This document shows, one piece after another, positions 1 to 11,320 of a stretch of 64,000 nt of DNA. The stretch spans positions 1,139-65,138 of the forward strand of contig VZSF01008750.1 in the NCBI GenBank assembly GCA_013398295.1, given 5' to 3'. The stretch comes from Chionis minor (Eukaryota > Chordata > Aves > Charadriiformes > Chionididae). The position numbers were made by a program, and so were the translations under genes. The stretch's first letter is position 1. Every line of letters begins with the position of its first letter. A model generated the notes under the pieces. That model was not told the DNA's origin and ran no database searches. It saw only the letters and a program-made list of their open reading frames with translations.

Positions 1-18
1 GGGGGGGGGGGGGGGGGG
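1..18. repeat. Poly-G run at the window edge
   Basis: Eighteen G at the extreme left, then 'atttgtgggtctcc'. The run may continue outside the window. It does not have the vertebrate telomere unit (TTAGGG). Confidence 0.95.
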
Positions 19-456
19 ATTTGTGGGTCTCCCATTCGCACTGTAAATCTTTTCTTTCTGGTGGGAAAGAAAATAATAACAACCACCTTTAAAAAAAAAT
101 AAAAAATAAGAGGTTTTTTTCTTTTTATGTCAGGAAAGAAAAACTGTCCTAGCGCAAAGCTGAACCCCATAGGGGTGAACACACCTAAACCCAATAGGTG
201 CGTTCAGCTGCTCCTCCACAAAGCACAGGGGCCGGAGGAGCTTGCTGGAACTGAACTTTGGGTTGGGGGGTGTGGGGGGGTGACTAGGTATAACTCCTTC
301 CATACCAAATTAAACGTACAAAAATCAGCAAGAAAAGAAGGTGGGCAAGTTGGTATGTGACTATGCTGTTCCAGAATCAGGTTCTGACAATTTCTAGTGC
401 GGGTTTGAAAAAGTGGGAAGAATGGAAGCAGCGTGAAAATCCCAACTCCTTGAGAA

Positions 457-485
457 GTGTGTGTGTGTGTGGGGAGGGGGGGAGG
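457..485. repeat. (GT)n followed by a G-rich run
   Basis: About seven GT units run directly into 'ggggagggggggagg', a purine/G-rich segment. Confidence 0.9.
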
Positions 486-2859
486 AAATCAAGATTAGGT
501 CACCCCTAATGGTTGATTTAACTGCTACATGATACTCCTACAGTGCACACAGCAATCTGGACTTCTGAAATTCCCTTTTTTTTTTTCCCCCCTGCTGTAC
601 TGCAGGTATATGAAGCTTTATCCTGAAGCAATTCCAGAGCGCATTATGAAACCAGGATAGCAGTTTTCATTAACTGATACGTACTTTCATTACTTCACAA
701 ATCACACATCTTTCTTCAAAGACAGACATGAAGGTGGGGGGAAAAAAAAAAAAAAAAGAAGAGGGATTTGGTCTCACTAAAGCACAAAAGGTACTTCGTG
801 AAAGAGAAGTGCTCTCTTTGTGACTTGCAGTCATTTGGATAAAAGTTCACGCAGAGGTTGTTAATGATTTAAACTCTAAAACCTGTTACTACAATGGAAG
901 TAAAATGGTTTGAAGCGCAGTTGTTTCATATAGCTCTCTGTGTAAGGAAACTTTGAACTTAGCAGAATACATAATCGAAATCATGAGTCAGATGTTGCAA
1001 AAATTTAAGAAATGCATTATTCTAGCCTGTATACCTGTTAGAACTTCTTTGCTTTTGACAACCTGACTCATCATTTTATCACATCATTATTTATCCTAAC
1101 TTCAAACTACTCTTTTTAATTTTTTTAAATAAAAAACTGTCTAGGAAAACACAAAATAGCAGATTTGCAACCTAAATCTTTTAAACAGTCAACTTATACT
1201 CTTAATCACCTCAAGCTAGAATCGTTTCAAATAATATTATACCCATTTTACAGCCACGATTATCTTTTGTACAGGAAAAAAGCACCCTAAATAAGATTGA
1301 AAAGATTATATAGATGAGAATCTCAGATTCACTAGCATGCACGTGCAATCCCGAGTTTTAAAACCACATGTACAGAGTACACTTCTAAGACAAAATAGAC
1401 TCATTCTGACTTCAGCTGGTTTGTCATTTCACAGTACAGCCAAAATACTTGATTTTCATGGAGAGATTTACTTATTTTTAATCCAGAAGTAAAAACCAAA
1501 GTGTGTAACTGACAGAAACAGGGCTGGAGATCTTCGGGGCTGCAGAGGAATCTAAACAACTACCTTACACTTAGTCATGATCAAGAGTACCAGAGTCAGG
1601 ACTCACTCAGAATATTTAGGTCCTGTCTTTTCCCTCAGTTCTCCAAATTATGCTGGCTTTAGAGATTTGTACAGCATTAGTAATGATAACCAAAAATATT
1701 ATTCCTTACTATCACTCATAAACCTCAACTTTGACATGCCTGGGACTAACAACAGAACTTTGTTCACTAAGAATAGTTCTAATGCTGAACCCTTTTAAAA
1801 TATTTTTAAAATACACTCTAATACACAATTGTGTTGAACCAAGCCAGCTTTGTGAGCAGCAGCTTTTTGTCCGTCCAAATGCTCCTATCCGTGGAGGAGG
1901 CCACAAAGTAGCCATTTCAGAAAGGGTAAGGGTACTGGCACTGAGCTATGATTCACCACTGCTGTGGCAGCCCTTCTTCAGGTGCTCTAGAAGAATAGGG
2001 TGTAGGAAACACTGCGTTCTGCATCATCACTCGCTCCACCTTCTATTCCTCATGCATTTCTGGCATAAATTAACGTTGACATTGTCAGCATTAATTTACA
2101 ATATGCTGTGCGGGTTTTTTTTCCCCCTCCATCATTGGAAACCCCCTTTAGGGGAGCTGAGGTGGCTGCAGCAAGGATGCTATGGGAACACAGCTCTTTG
2201 AAAGGGCCGTGGGGACTGGCAAGCAACAGAGCAGCACTAAATCTCTCCAAGGGTGACCTTGGCTTAGACAGACATCCCAACAGTTTGCCTAAGAGTTTAG
2301 TGGGCCAAGCCTTAAGCCTGTTCTGAAGTGAAAGAAATCCCAGTGGTTGAATGAATTATCAGGGAGAAACTTTATATGCTCTAGCTTTGAATAGTTTCTA
2401 ATCCCATGCCTGGAAATACTCTATATGGGAGCAACTTGCTTCTTCATATCTATCCTGGCTAATTATGTTACTCCACATATTGTCCTAGTCAATAGGTCGT
2501 TTCCAGTCATCACACTGAAATCAAAGACACATCAGTCCTAACTTTACTTTATTCTGTACATTGGTTTAAGGAAGATGACTAAGGGCATAATGCCACTTTA
2601 AAAATAACTTTCCACTAGATGTTTGGTGGTACAGTAGGAAAAAGAATGAAGTCAGCTGACCATACTTTTGAACATTTCTAGTCCAAACACAATAAAATAG
2701 TTGCAAGTCTTCCACAGATAACATATTATAAATAATGCATTGCTTCTGCAGGTCCTGCTATCAATAAGTAATGACTGTATGGCACCTTCCAAACACCAAA
2801 CCTAGTTACACATATGAATTAAGTTCAGCCTCAGAAACCACTTCTGAACAAAGTAAATA

Positions 2860-2935
2860 TTTTCTTCACTTACACATGAGAAAAATGAAACAAATTGAGT
2901 AAATAAGACTTTACACAGTAATAAATGATGTAACA
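2860..2935 (-). repeat. Probable MIR-like relic
   Basis: 'cacatgagaaaaatgaaac' and 'gtaaataagactttacacag' are compatible with a reversed MIR core, but the tract is AT-rich and divergence is high. Confidence 0.35.
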
Positions 2936-4589
2936 TTCTTAAAACCTTTGCAGGGTGTCTAGCATCCAAACTATCTTTATGTAATGTAACAACTACTTGA
3001 AAAGGCTGCTAGATAGAAACTTGAAAATTAGCTGACATCCTTGCTTTATTCTTTGAAACTTTAAAGAGTTCTGTTCTGAGGCTCAGATTATTTTTTTTTT
3101 TAATTTTTTTATTTATTAAAAGTACACAGAGTGGAAAACCGGGACCATTTTAACCAGTTCTTGGGCCCCAAACCAAACTGTGGTATTAGGCCACCTCTGC
3201 CTAAAGTGCAGCCTACCAAAAATGATGGTCAGGTCAGCTGTTTGTCCCTGAGCAAGCAGAGGAGAGTTATTCAGGCTCCATGGGCTCTCTTTAATGCTAC
3301 TTCTGTCTTCCTACTGAACACAGAAGGTATTTGCCTATAGTGTCGGCATTTTCAATATCTAATGGGAGGCACACCACTTTTCATCGAAATTACCCCCTAT
3401 CTCCCACACCTCTTGGAGGGACACCCTCAATGGCCTAAACTCCTCTTTTCTATTTTAACCGATGGCAATATTTCTACGCTCAGCAGTAACTATGAATCAA
3501 TCCTGCAAACAAGATTTGATTACAAACTTCTCTTTGCTCTAAAGCATTTAAGAGGCAAACACAAGGAGATGAACAAATCCATAGGATAACAGCTCACGGA
3601 TACCATCATCCATGTTTGCAAATTCTCTGTAAATAAATAACATTAAGTAATGGATTTGTAATAATAATAAATAATGACAAATTAGTGACTGGCGAGGCCA
3701 CCAACCAGTTTCACAAAGGCCAATAAGCAATGATCAGAAGTCATTACTATCTGGTGATTATTACCTTGAGATAGATAGCAAACAATTACAAAGTGGGAGG
3801 TGGAGTTGCATAACCAGTGGTTCCTAAACAACAGACAGGCTTTAGCTTTTGTAAAAGGCAACCAAGTTCTCCTTCCCCAAAGTTTTTAAGCTCTTCCTCC
3901 TTAAAATGAAAGGAAAATTATAGGGGCACAGTCAGTCAACTATCACAGCAGCCTAGAGAAAAACTCTTTTTGCAGCCCTTGAAATCACTGGCAGAGCACT
4001 CTCAACTTTTTAGCCACCTATGCCATGCTTGTGAACAGAAAGCATATTGAATCGGGAATGTTCAAGACCAAAATTCTTATGAATTCCACTACAATCTTAC
4101 AGCCTCAGGACAGAGGCATCAGGAAGGAGTGCAATATACCCCGCATCTCTTAGCTAAACCGCAACTGGTTTTCTCAGAATCTTGTCCAAATCCTGGCAAA
4201 CAAACTAGCCATAATCCTTTTACATAATTTTAACACAAGATGCTTCTAGTCGCAATGCAAGTTTAACATGTTATCCTTCTTCAGAAGAACTGTGATGTTT
4301 ATATTTTTCAGCTGTTAGTATAGCACACTGCCTAGGAAAGGTGATTAGCTCCTAATTGCAATTTTTAAAAAAATAAATCAGTTCTTAAATCCTTAAATCC
4401 ATGCTGATATATAATGCTAGATTTTGCAGGCCAAAAATACAGTGTCTGTAGGTCTGGAGAGGGATTACATTAGTGTCCACACCTTTTTGTTGCTACTCAG
4501 GTACTACAGGATGTCTCTACAGATTTAACAAGGAGGTCTTGCAATTCTTATCTTACCATAAGTATAGTTGATTTTTCAATTCTGTAATT

Positions 4590-4686
4590 CATAGAATGGT
4601 TTGGGTTGGAAGGGACCTCAAAGGTTATCTAGTTCCAATCCCCCTTCCCATGGGCCAGGACACCATTAGACCAGGTTGCTCAACCT
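4590..4686 (-). mobile_element. CR1 LINE 3' fragment
   Basis: CATAGAATGGTTTGGGTTGG is followed by AGGGACCTCAAAGG, TTCCAATCCCC, CATGGGCCAGGACACC and CCAGGTTGCTCAACC. This is the reverse complement of an avian CR1 3' end. Similarity stops at about 4686, so only about 100 bp were inserted or retained. Confidence 0.92.
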
Positions 4687-6334
4687 ACTATACCACCAAT
4701 ATACCACCCCTTTTCTGTAAGGACGTTTTGCAAAAAAACTTCACTTGAGCTTTGACTGTTAGACTTAAATCTTCACATACTTGAAATGCAGAATTTCTCC
4801 CCCAAATCTGAACCAGCAACATCTTACCCAGTACAGATTAAATATAGAAAAAACAAATTAATATTTTACGACATAAAATACTAAGCAACTTCTGAACTGA
4901 TGAGAAGAATTTGTTTAGTCAACTGGGGACTGGAACACTTAGCTCAGGGCTATTACAGTTACAAATATGGAAACAAAAAAATGATAATATCTGCTCCAAT
5001 CCTGATCTTCTTGCACCATTTTCCATTCTCCATTTAAACTCATTCAAATCAATAACTTTACCCAATCCTGAGCATGGTGCAAGTTGAATCAGAGTGAGAG
5101 CCAGAGCACTCCCTCCGTCATTTTGGTTCCGCTTAACATTTTGTTAGTCACCAGTTAATTGATAGTTTAGGCACATGCTCATTAGCAAACACCTGCCATG
5201 GTTTAAGACATTACCATCCTCCTGGAGAAGCTAACTGCTTCCACCCCCAAACTGGCAAAACAGAATGCATTCGGCCTCCTCATCTGCTTCAGTGTGAAGT
5301 CCTGCAGCTGAGCTAAGCAGCAAGGCAATAGCATTTTAAGCCACAGCTGTTTGCTAAATGAAAGTGTGTCTAAGTTCTTAAACACCTTGTTACACATACA
5401 TTGAGAGGCAGAGTCTTTGCTGCACCTGCAAGGTGGCAAATTCCTCAGGGAAATCAATTCTGGTTTCCCAATTCACTAGCTAGTTTTCTGTTAAAACACT
5501 AGAGTAATACTGGGACTGCTCTGGACCCCAAGAACTGGCAAGATCCCGAGGAGCTCATCTACCATCTAGGGCTGTGCATTTCCCAAAGTCATCTCTCTGA
5601 CATAGCACCTTACCAGAAATACAGCAGGAGGAAGGCAGGCACAGAAGTGGACATTAGTGGTACTGACCCCAACTACGTCCTCTTTGCAATACCTTAACAG
5701 CTTAAAGAAGGGTGAGATAGAATAGAAGGGCAATTGGGAGACAAGAAAACATGGTGGTGCTTTTCCTAGGGAAAAGAAACACATTAAGGTATGAGAGAGG
5801 AGGACTATGTGGAGATCAATCCTCTGGCGGACTTCACCTGCCTGGTGTGATGAATTTCAGATGGCATTCAGCTATGCTTCACCATGCCACACGTCCTGAG
5901 GAATCAGCCCTCACTTACTGGCAGGCTGCAAGTCAGCCTGCTGTCACCGCTGCCTGCTGAGCATGAAGTCATGTGGCCAGTCCCCTCCTGTAGGGAATAT
6001 CTTCTTGCATTGGCACTTCCCCATCATACCGAACAGCACAGAGGAAAAGGTTATTTGTCTTTCGAGATACTAGGAATAAAGTCTCATCTCCTCAACCCCG
6101 GCTGACACGGTTTGATGAAAATAGCGTTTCTAGTCCCTACTTTTCAGCAACACTAAGGCCACCCAGTGTTTTCAAGTTTGTAGTTTACAATGAGATGCAA
6201 ATTATTTGTCCATACGAAGTAGACTAATAATCGTGAAAAATCACAGAGTAGCAGAAAACTTCATGAGTAGGAAGAAAAGAGAAGAGGTAACGCTTAGAGG
6301 GAAGCAGCTTACATTTCCACACAAAAAAAGCTGA
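4687..6334. other. Non-coding; no gene seen
   Basis: Unique-looking AT-rich sequence between two CR1 insertions. Small frames at 5203-5457 (-) and 5751-6105 (+) show no family resemblance. Confidence 0.55.
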
Positions 6335-7325
6335 GGAATGCACCCTCAACAAGAAAGTTGAGTGCGCCTTCAACAAGTTTGCAGATGATATAAAACTGGA
6401 AGGAATAGCTGATACACCAGATGGTTGTGCCACCTTTCAGAATTACTACATTGACAGGCTGGAGACGTGGGCAGAGAGGAATCTCATGAAGTTCAAAATA
6501 GGAAATGCAAAGTCCTGCACCTAGGGAGGAATAACCCTGGGCATCAGCACATCCTGGGGGCCTACCAGCTGGAAAGCAGCTTTGCCAAGAAGGACCGTGG
6601 CATCCTGGTAGACAACAAGCCGACCACAAGTCAGCAATGCACCCTCGCAGCCAAGAAGGCCAACATTAGGAAGATTGTTGCCATCAGGTCTAGGGAGGTG
6701 ATCCCCACATCTCTACTCAGCGCTGGTGAGGCTGCATCTGGAATGCTGTGTCTCACTCAGGGCTCCCTGGTACAAGGAAGATCTGGACTTACTCAAGTGA
6801 GTCCGGCGCCGGGTCACAAAGATGGTTAAGGAACTGGAGCATGTGTCATGTGAGGAGAGGCTGGAAGAGCTGAGACTGTCTAGCCTGGAGGAGAGAAGGC
6901 TCAGGGGGATCTTATCCATTTGTGTGAATGTCTGATGGGCGGGAATGTAGTTGAAGGAGCCAGACACTTCTCAGCGGTGCCAAATGGCAGGATAAAAGGC
7001 AATGGGCACAAAATAAAATAAAAACAAACCAAAACCCACACAAAAAAAACCCCAAAACCAACACCCCCCACCCCCACCCCGAACAACAAAAAAACTACCA
7101 AAAAACCTCACCAAACCCCACCAACCAACCAAAAACCCAAATAAACACAAAACCCCCAGAAAATTCCATTTAAACACAAGAAAATGTTTTTTTACTGTTA
7201 GGATGGTCAAACACTGGCACAAGTTGCCCAGAGAATTTGCCTGGACAACCTGTTCTAGCTGGTTGAGCTGTGAGGTTGGACTAGATGATCTCAAAAAGAC
7301 CCTCCCAACCTAATGGTCCTAAAAT
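6335..7325 (+). mobile_element. CR1 LINE, + strand, ending in a normal CR1 3' end, with an internal A/C-rich expansion
   Basis: A roughly 1-kb CR1 copy in the sense direction. Near its left end the translation contains the reverse-transcriptase catalytic box F-A-D-D at 6378-6389. Downstream come blocks typical of CR1 ORF2, such as CTGCACCTAGGGAGGAATAA at about 6518, AAGAAGGCCAAC at about 6653 and GAGGTGATCC at about 6697. The 3' part includes GGATGGTCAAACACTGG and GGTTGGACTAGATGATCTC, ending near 7325. An almost pure A/C tract interrupts it between about 7012 and 7158. A frame of about 120 codons (6467-6829) survives, but the element has other stops and frameshifts and is dead. At its left end GAATGCACCCTCAACAAG and GAGTGCGCCTTCAACAAG form an imperfect tandem duplication. 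Confidence 0.92.
7012..7158. repeat. A/C-only low-complexity tract inside CR1
   Basis: About 147 bases are built almost entirely from A and C (runs such as CACCCCCCACCCCCACCCC), with very few T and a single G. In other CR1 copies the bases on either side (GGGCACAAA and AAATTCCATT) are close together, so the tract is an insertion or expansion at that point. On the - strand it reads as G/T-rich DNA with several G-runs. Confidence 0.85.
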
Positions 7326-10300
7326 GGTCCCGTGAAAGTATTTTAACATGAGCATTTACTGTTTTCTAAACCTGGTATTCATGTCTGGGTTCATGGGAAT
7401 AGTTTACAGAATACAAATATTCCACTCTACTTTTTTAGCTACTAGGACTCTTCACTGAAAACACCCTTATGATATCCAGAATTCTTTGATGTCCAAATAC
7501 TTATTTTTAAAATTCCTACTGGTTTATGAGCTACTTCCTAACAGAAAACATTCACTAATCATTCCAAAACCATAGTTGATGTTTTACTCCCTCACTTTTC
7601 TTCCCTCAGTATGGTTCCTACCCTGAATATTTTACAAACTAAATGAAGCCATAAGATAACTACAGAGCAGGTAGAAGAATGACTATATTTTTAACCCTTA
7701 TAGAATGCATGCACTGGAAGTTTGCTGTCTTTTTTCTTAGACTTAGAATTTCCTTTGACATTTGCAAAGCATCATTACCTCCACTTTTCAGCTGAGGACA
7801 TGTACTCTGCCTCCGACAGCAGCACATGGTAGTTCAATAACAAAGCTACATGTAGAGTTCTAAGGCTGCTCTTCCCAGCAAACCATTATCACCAACACAC
7901 ACTTGACATGTAGGTGATGTGGCCACAGGATTTGTTTTTCTTGCTAGCCTGCACCCATACTTCCTTTGTGCAATTCTCTTCTTTTACCAGTAAGCATACA
8001 GCTTACTCGTATATCCCCTCATATACATTGGCTGCTTACCCTAAAGGCTTCTAATTCATGGAAGTAAAATTCACGAGGTCCCCATATAATTTGGCTTTTG
8101 TTACTCTTATTCTCATTTAGATTTGGGGACAGATGCAGACACTGCTGTACGCTGAGAAACACCCGTTGATCCCAGCAGCGTTATTCAAGACCTAAGGCGC
8201 TCAATGCTGTGTAGGGGTCATGGTGGCTCTCGGCAGAGTAGCATGCTCTTGCCTGCAGAGGGAGGTACGGTCCCATGCAACACGCTCTCGCACACCTTTT
8301 TCCCCCCCAACTGGAGCAACAGACAAAATGAAGGAATTGTATGGCAGGGGTTTTGCCCCTCTGTACGCTTCCCAGCTTGAAAAGAAACCGTATGAATGAA
8401 GAATTGAGGCCCTGAAAATGGAAGAGTATACTAGAAAGCACTTGAGTGAATCTGTGTATGTCCCACAACCCCTCCTCGCTCCCCCCCCCATTTCTGTATT
8501 AAAGAAGAAAGTGTGGAAGAGAGGAGCAGAATTGTTCTTAAGGTAAACGGAGGAGTACTTTTCCCATATTTCCTACACGGGGAGGATTTTGCATGAGCCA
8601 AATTGACTGAAGCTGGTAGGAGCCTTAATAGTAAGTATTCCCTGCCTGGCCAGAGAAGGTATGGATCTCCCACTTAGTCTTGGGAAGGTCATCAAGCTGA
8701 GCATAAAAGGGAAAAAATCAAAGGAGAATTACTACTAGGGAAGAGGTCCAGCAAGACAGTTGACTTGTGCAAGGCCTATCAGATTTAAGATGTTTTTGCT
8801 GAATTTTCTTGGAAATCTTTATCATATTTGGGAGGTTTTCTTTTTTTTCCAATGTATTGCATAGCAACTAATGAGACAACAAGCAAGCCTTCTTGGTCTC
8901 AATAACCATTAAGTTAGGTGGCATCTACCCCAAAGTGCCAAAACCAGTGGCTATCTGAAACAAAACATTTTGTCAGCCTCAAGAACCCTACAAGAGCTGT
9001 ACCAAGCCAACTCAGGAGGGAGGTACTGGGATGTTTTCATTTACATGGGGGGGAAAAAGCAAAATCAGTGGCTTTTAAATCATCAGCTGAGTAGCAAAAC
9101 AATTGGGAAGAGGGCCACGGAGGTATTCACGTGCAGCTTTCCAAGAGAAAAAGGCATTGGGGAAGGTACTGCAGTGGAGCTTAGATTAGGAAGAAACAGT
9201 GTGGAATGTCTTTCTGATCTTCTAGTGCAAAAACAAGAAAGTGTGCTCAGTGGAGAAAAGCTATGCAGAAAATATGACAGGAACTCTACTGTTCAGGGCT
9301 TATCAGGTTTATATGATTCATACAACCCTCCAGTCCCAACAGCTGTGATATCACATCAGACATAATTACTTCTGCTGCCCAACTGGGTATGCTAATCAAG
9401 GAAGCTGGGTCATGTCTGACCCCCACCTACTTCCCTCCCTTCCATAGCTTTTCATCAACTTATTAAAAATATTGAAAGCTCATCGCACTCTTCACTGGAG
9501 AATATATGAAGACTGTCATCCTCCATTGCTGACAATGTTGGAGATCTTCAAAACACACGGTCTTTTACCAAAGGTCCTGCTTTATGCTCCCAGTGCCTAT
9601 ATATTATTAAAAAGAATAAAGTCCAACAATTTACCTGGAGCTAGATACTCCAGGTTCCAAACTATAAAACAAATTTAAAAAAAAAAAAAACAAAACCACA
9701 AGATTAAAACATCACACACAAGCCACCCCTAAAAAAAAAATAATCACAGAAGATGCTGAAATGATGGGAACATTTTAGGTTGCAAAGAAAGTCTTAACAC
9801 TTTCTTGCTTGACAGCTCAAACATTTCAGCTGACTGAAATTGTCACCCCATCATGTAATAAGAGAGAATATCTAACATTTAAGCTTAGAGGCCCCCTCTC
9901 TTCCCCAAGTTACCTCATCCAGTTCTTTACTCCTCTTTGTTTCTCCCATCTTATCCTTATGACTGAGGCACATCCTTTCCCTTCATCCCATCCTGCCCCA
10001 GAACATTCTTCTAACCTACATGAACAACTAAACTTTATATTCTTCCTCTGATCAACCATCCTGTCTAATTCAAAGCTTTGGGCTTAATTTGTTGCTAAAA
10101 ATCAACCATTCTTACCAAACTCTTTCCCATCTCCAAATTGCTGTGCCTTCCACAACTTCCTGTAGTATGAAAACTTCTCTGTCCAGTGTCTTTCAAAATG
10201 GGCTCCTACACTTTTTGAACTGACCTTTTCTGACAAACTGCTCTGCTCCAGGCCCTGTTGAAGTCCCCCATTACCTCAGTGACACTGTCCCCAGTGAGGC

Positions 10301-10929
10301 TTCCCATACTACTGAGCATCTTATTCTTTTTAGCTGCTCCTTGTACAACCTAGCCTCAGGTTTTTACTGGCACAGTAAAGCCATGTTACATACAAAGTCA
10401 TAGCATGATTTTGCCACATAGGAGGGGGGGAAAAAAATTAAAGTAACTCTAAAAGCTAAGGCCCTTAAAGCTTTTTCCTAAGGGACTATACCTTCTCAGA
10501 ACCTAGACTGAGGCAGCTATGCTATAACACACTTGGAGTGAAGATGCTTCTTTCTTGGCCCATGTCCAAGAGCCAGGCAACTCTTCAGGCCTTGCCCACC
10601 TGTCCTTTAAGACAGGCAACATCCTAACTCCTGTATTCAAAATCCTTCTCACAAAAGGGAAAAAGTCTGCTGAAGGAAAAGGCTGTGTCAATATACAGAG
10701 GATGACAAAGTCACAAACGCAGAAAGATTAGGTTGCAGGCCACTACTTGTTTCCTAGTGATAAGGTTAAGAATACTCAAGATAAGATAGTGACTTATTTA
10801 TGGGCGCAGGAATAAAAACCCTGCACCAATTTAAGTGGTTTTTTCACCTTTCTAAGCAAGGACAAGCTCATCATCCCGCCAGCCCAAGAGACAGCTACCT
10901 TTCGAAACCCACCCCACCTTTCTGATGCA
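7326..10929. other. Non-coding; pyrimidine-rich stretch at 9820-10390
   Basis: No gene recognised. A 131-codon + frame at 8970-9365 has no known domain. From about 9820 to 10390 the + strand is strikingly rich in C and T, possibly an old unclassified repeat. A weak MIR-like match ('cacttttcagctgaggac') lies near 7785. Confidence 0.5.
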
Positions 10930-11320
10930 TTCGACCAGAAGCGAAGCGCCGTGAGGTGCGAAGGAGACAGCGCGCCTATAGCAGTACCGACTTTTCCAAA
11001 ACCCCCCTTTGGCTCTGCGGGTCTCCTTCCCGAGGATTTACGGGCAGCCACCCCAGCAGAGGCCGCCCCGGGGAGACAGACGCTCCTGCCTTCGCCTTTA
11101 AGAGCGGGGCGGCGGCGGGCGCCCCCCTGCTCTGCTGGCCTCCCTCCGGCCCCGGCGGCGGCGGGGAGGGGCCGGTGCCGGTGGGAGCGCAGGCCGGGAG
11201 CCGCGGGAAGGCAGCGGAACAGGCCGCCTCGGAGCCGGCGCCAAACGCATCCTTGTGTGTCCCCGCGTGGGACGGCGCAGCTAAACGGGGCCGTCGAGGT
11301 GATGCGTGAAGGGGGCAGTA
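10930..11320. promoter_or_regulatory. CpG island, candidate promoter (gene not identified)
   Basis: A GC/CpG-dense block with GC-box sequence GCGGGGCGGCGG at 11104-11115 and a CGGCGGCGGGG run near 11156. There is no TATA box in a clear position. Possible - strand donors occur just left of it: AAG|GTGAAA at about 10852, and AAAG|GTAGCT at about 10900. These would suit a transcript running leftwards, off the window. From amniote gene order, ZNF827 lies on the opposite strand upstream of LSM6, so this could be its 5' end, but no ZNF827 coding sequence is visible here. Overlapping frames of 85-135 codons in several phases reflect base composition. Confidence 0.5.

Larger units (their letters stand above)
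19..4589. other. Non-coding; no gene seen
   Basis: AT-rich intergenic or intronic DNA. Frames of 60-156 codons overlap one another on both strands around 1700-2330 without a recognisable domain or consistent splice sites. Short homopolymers (for example A-runs near 744) and one MIR-like relic are all I can support. Confidence 0.6.

Noticed and set aside
1..18. Telomere
   Set aside because: Pure G without TTAGGG units, and a single-copy gene region.
6467..6829. 120-codon + frame
   Set aside because: It is a leftover of the CR1 reverse-transcriptase gene, part of a truncated and frameshifted element. Not a host gene.
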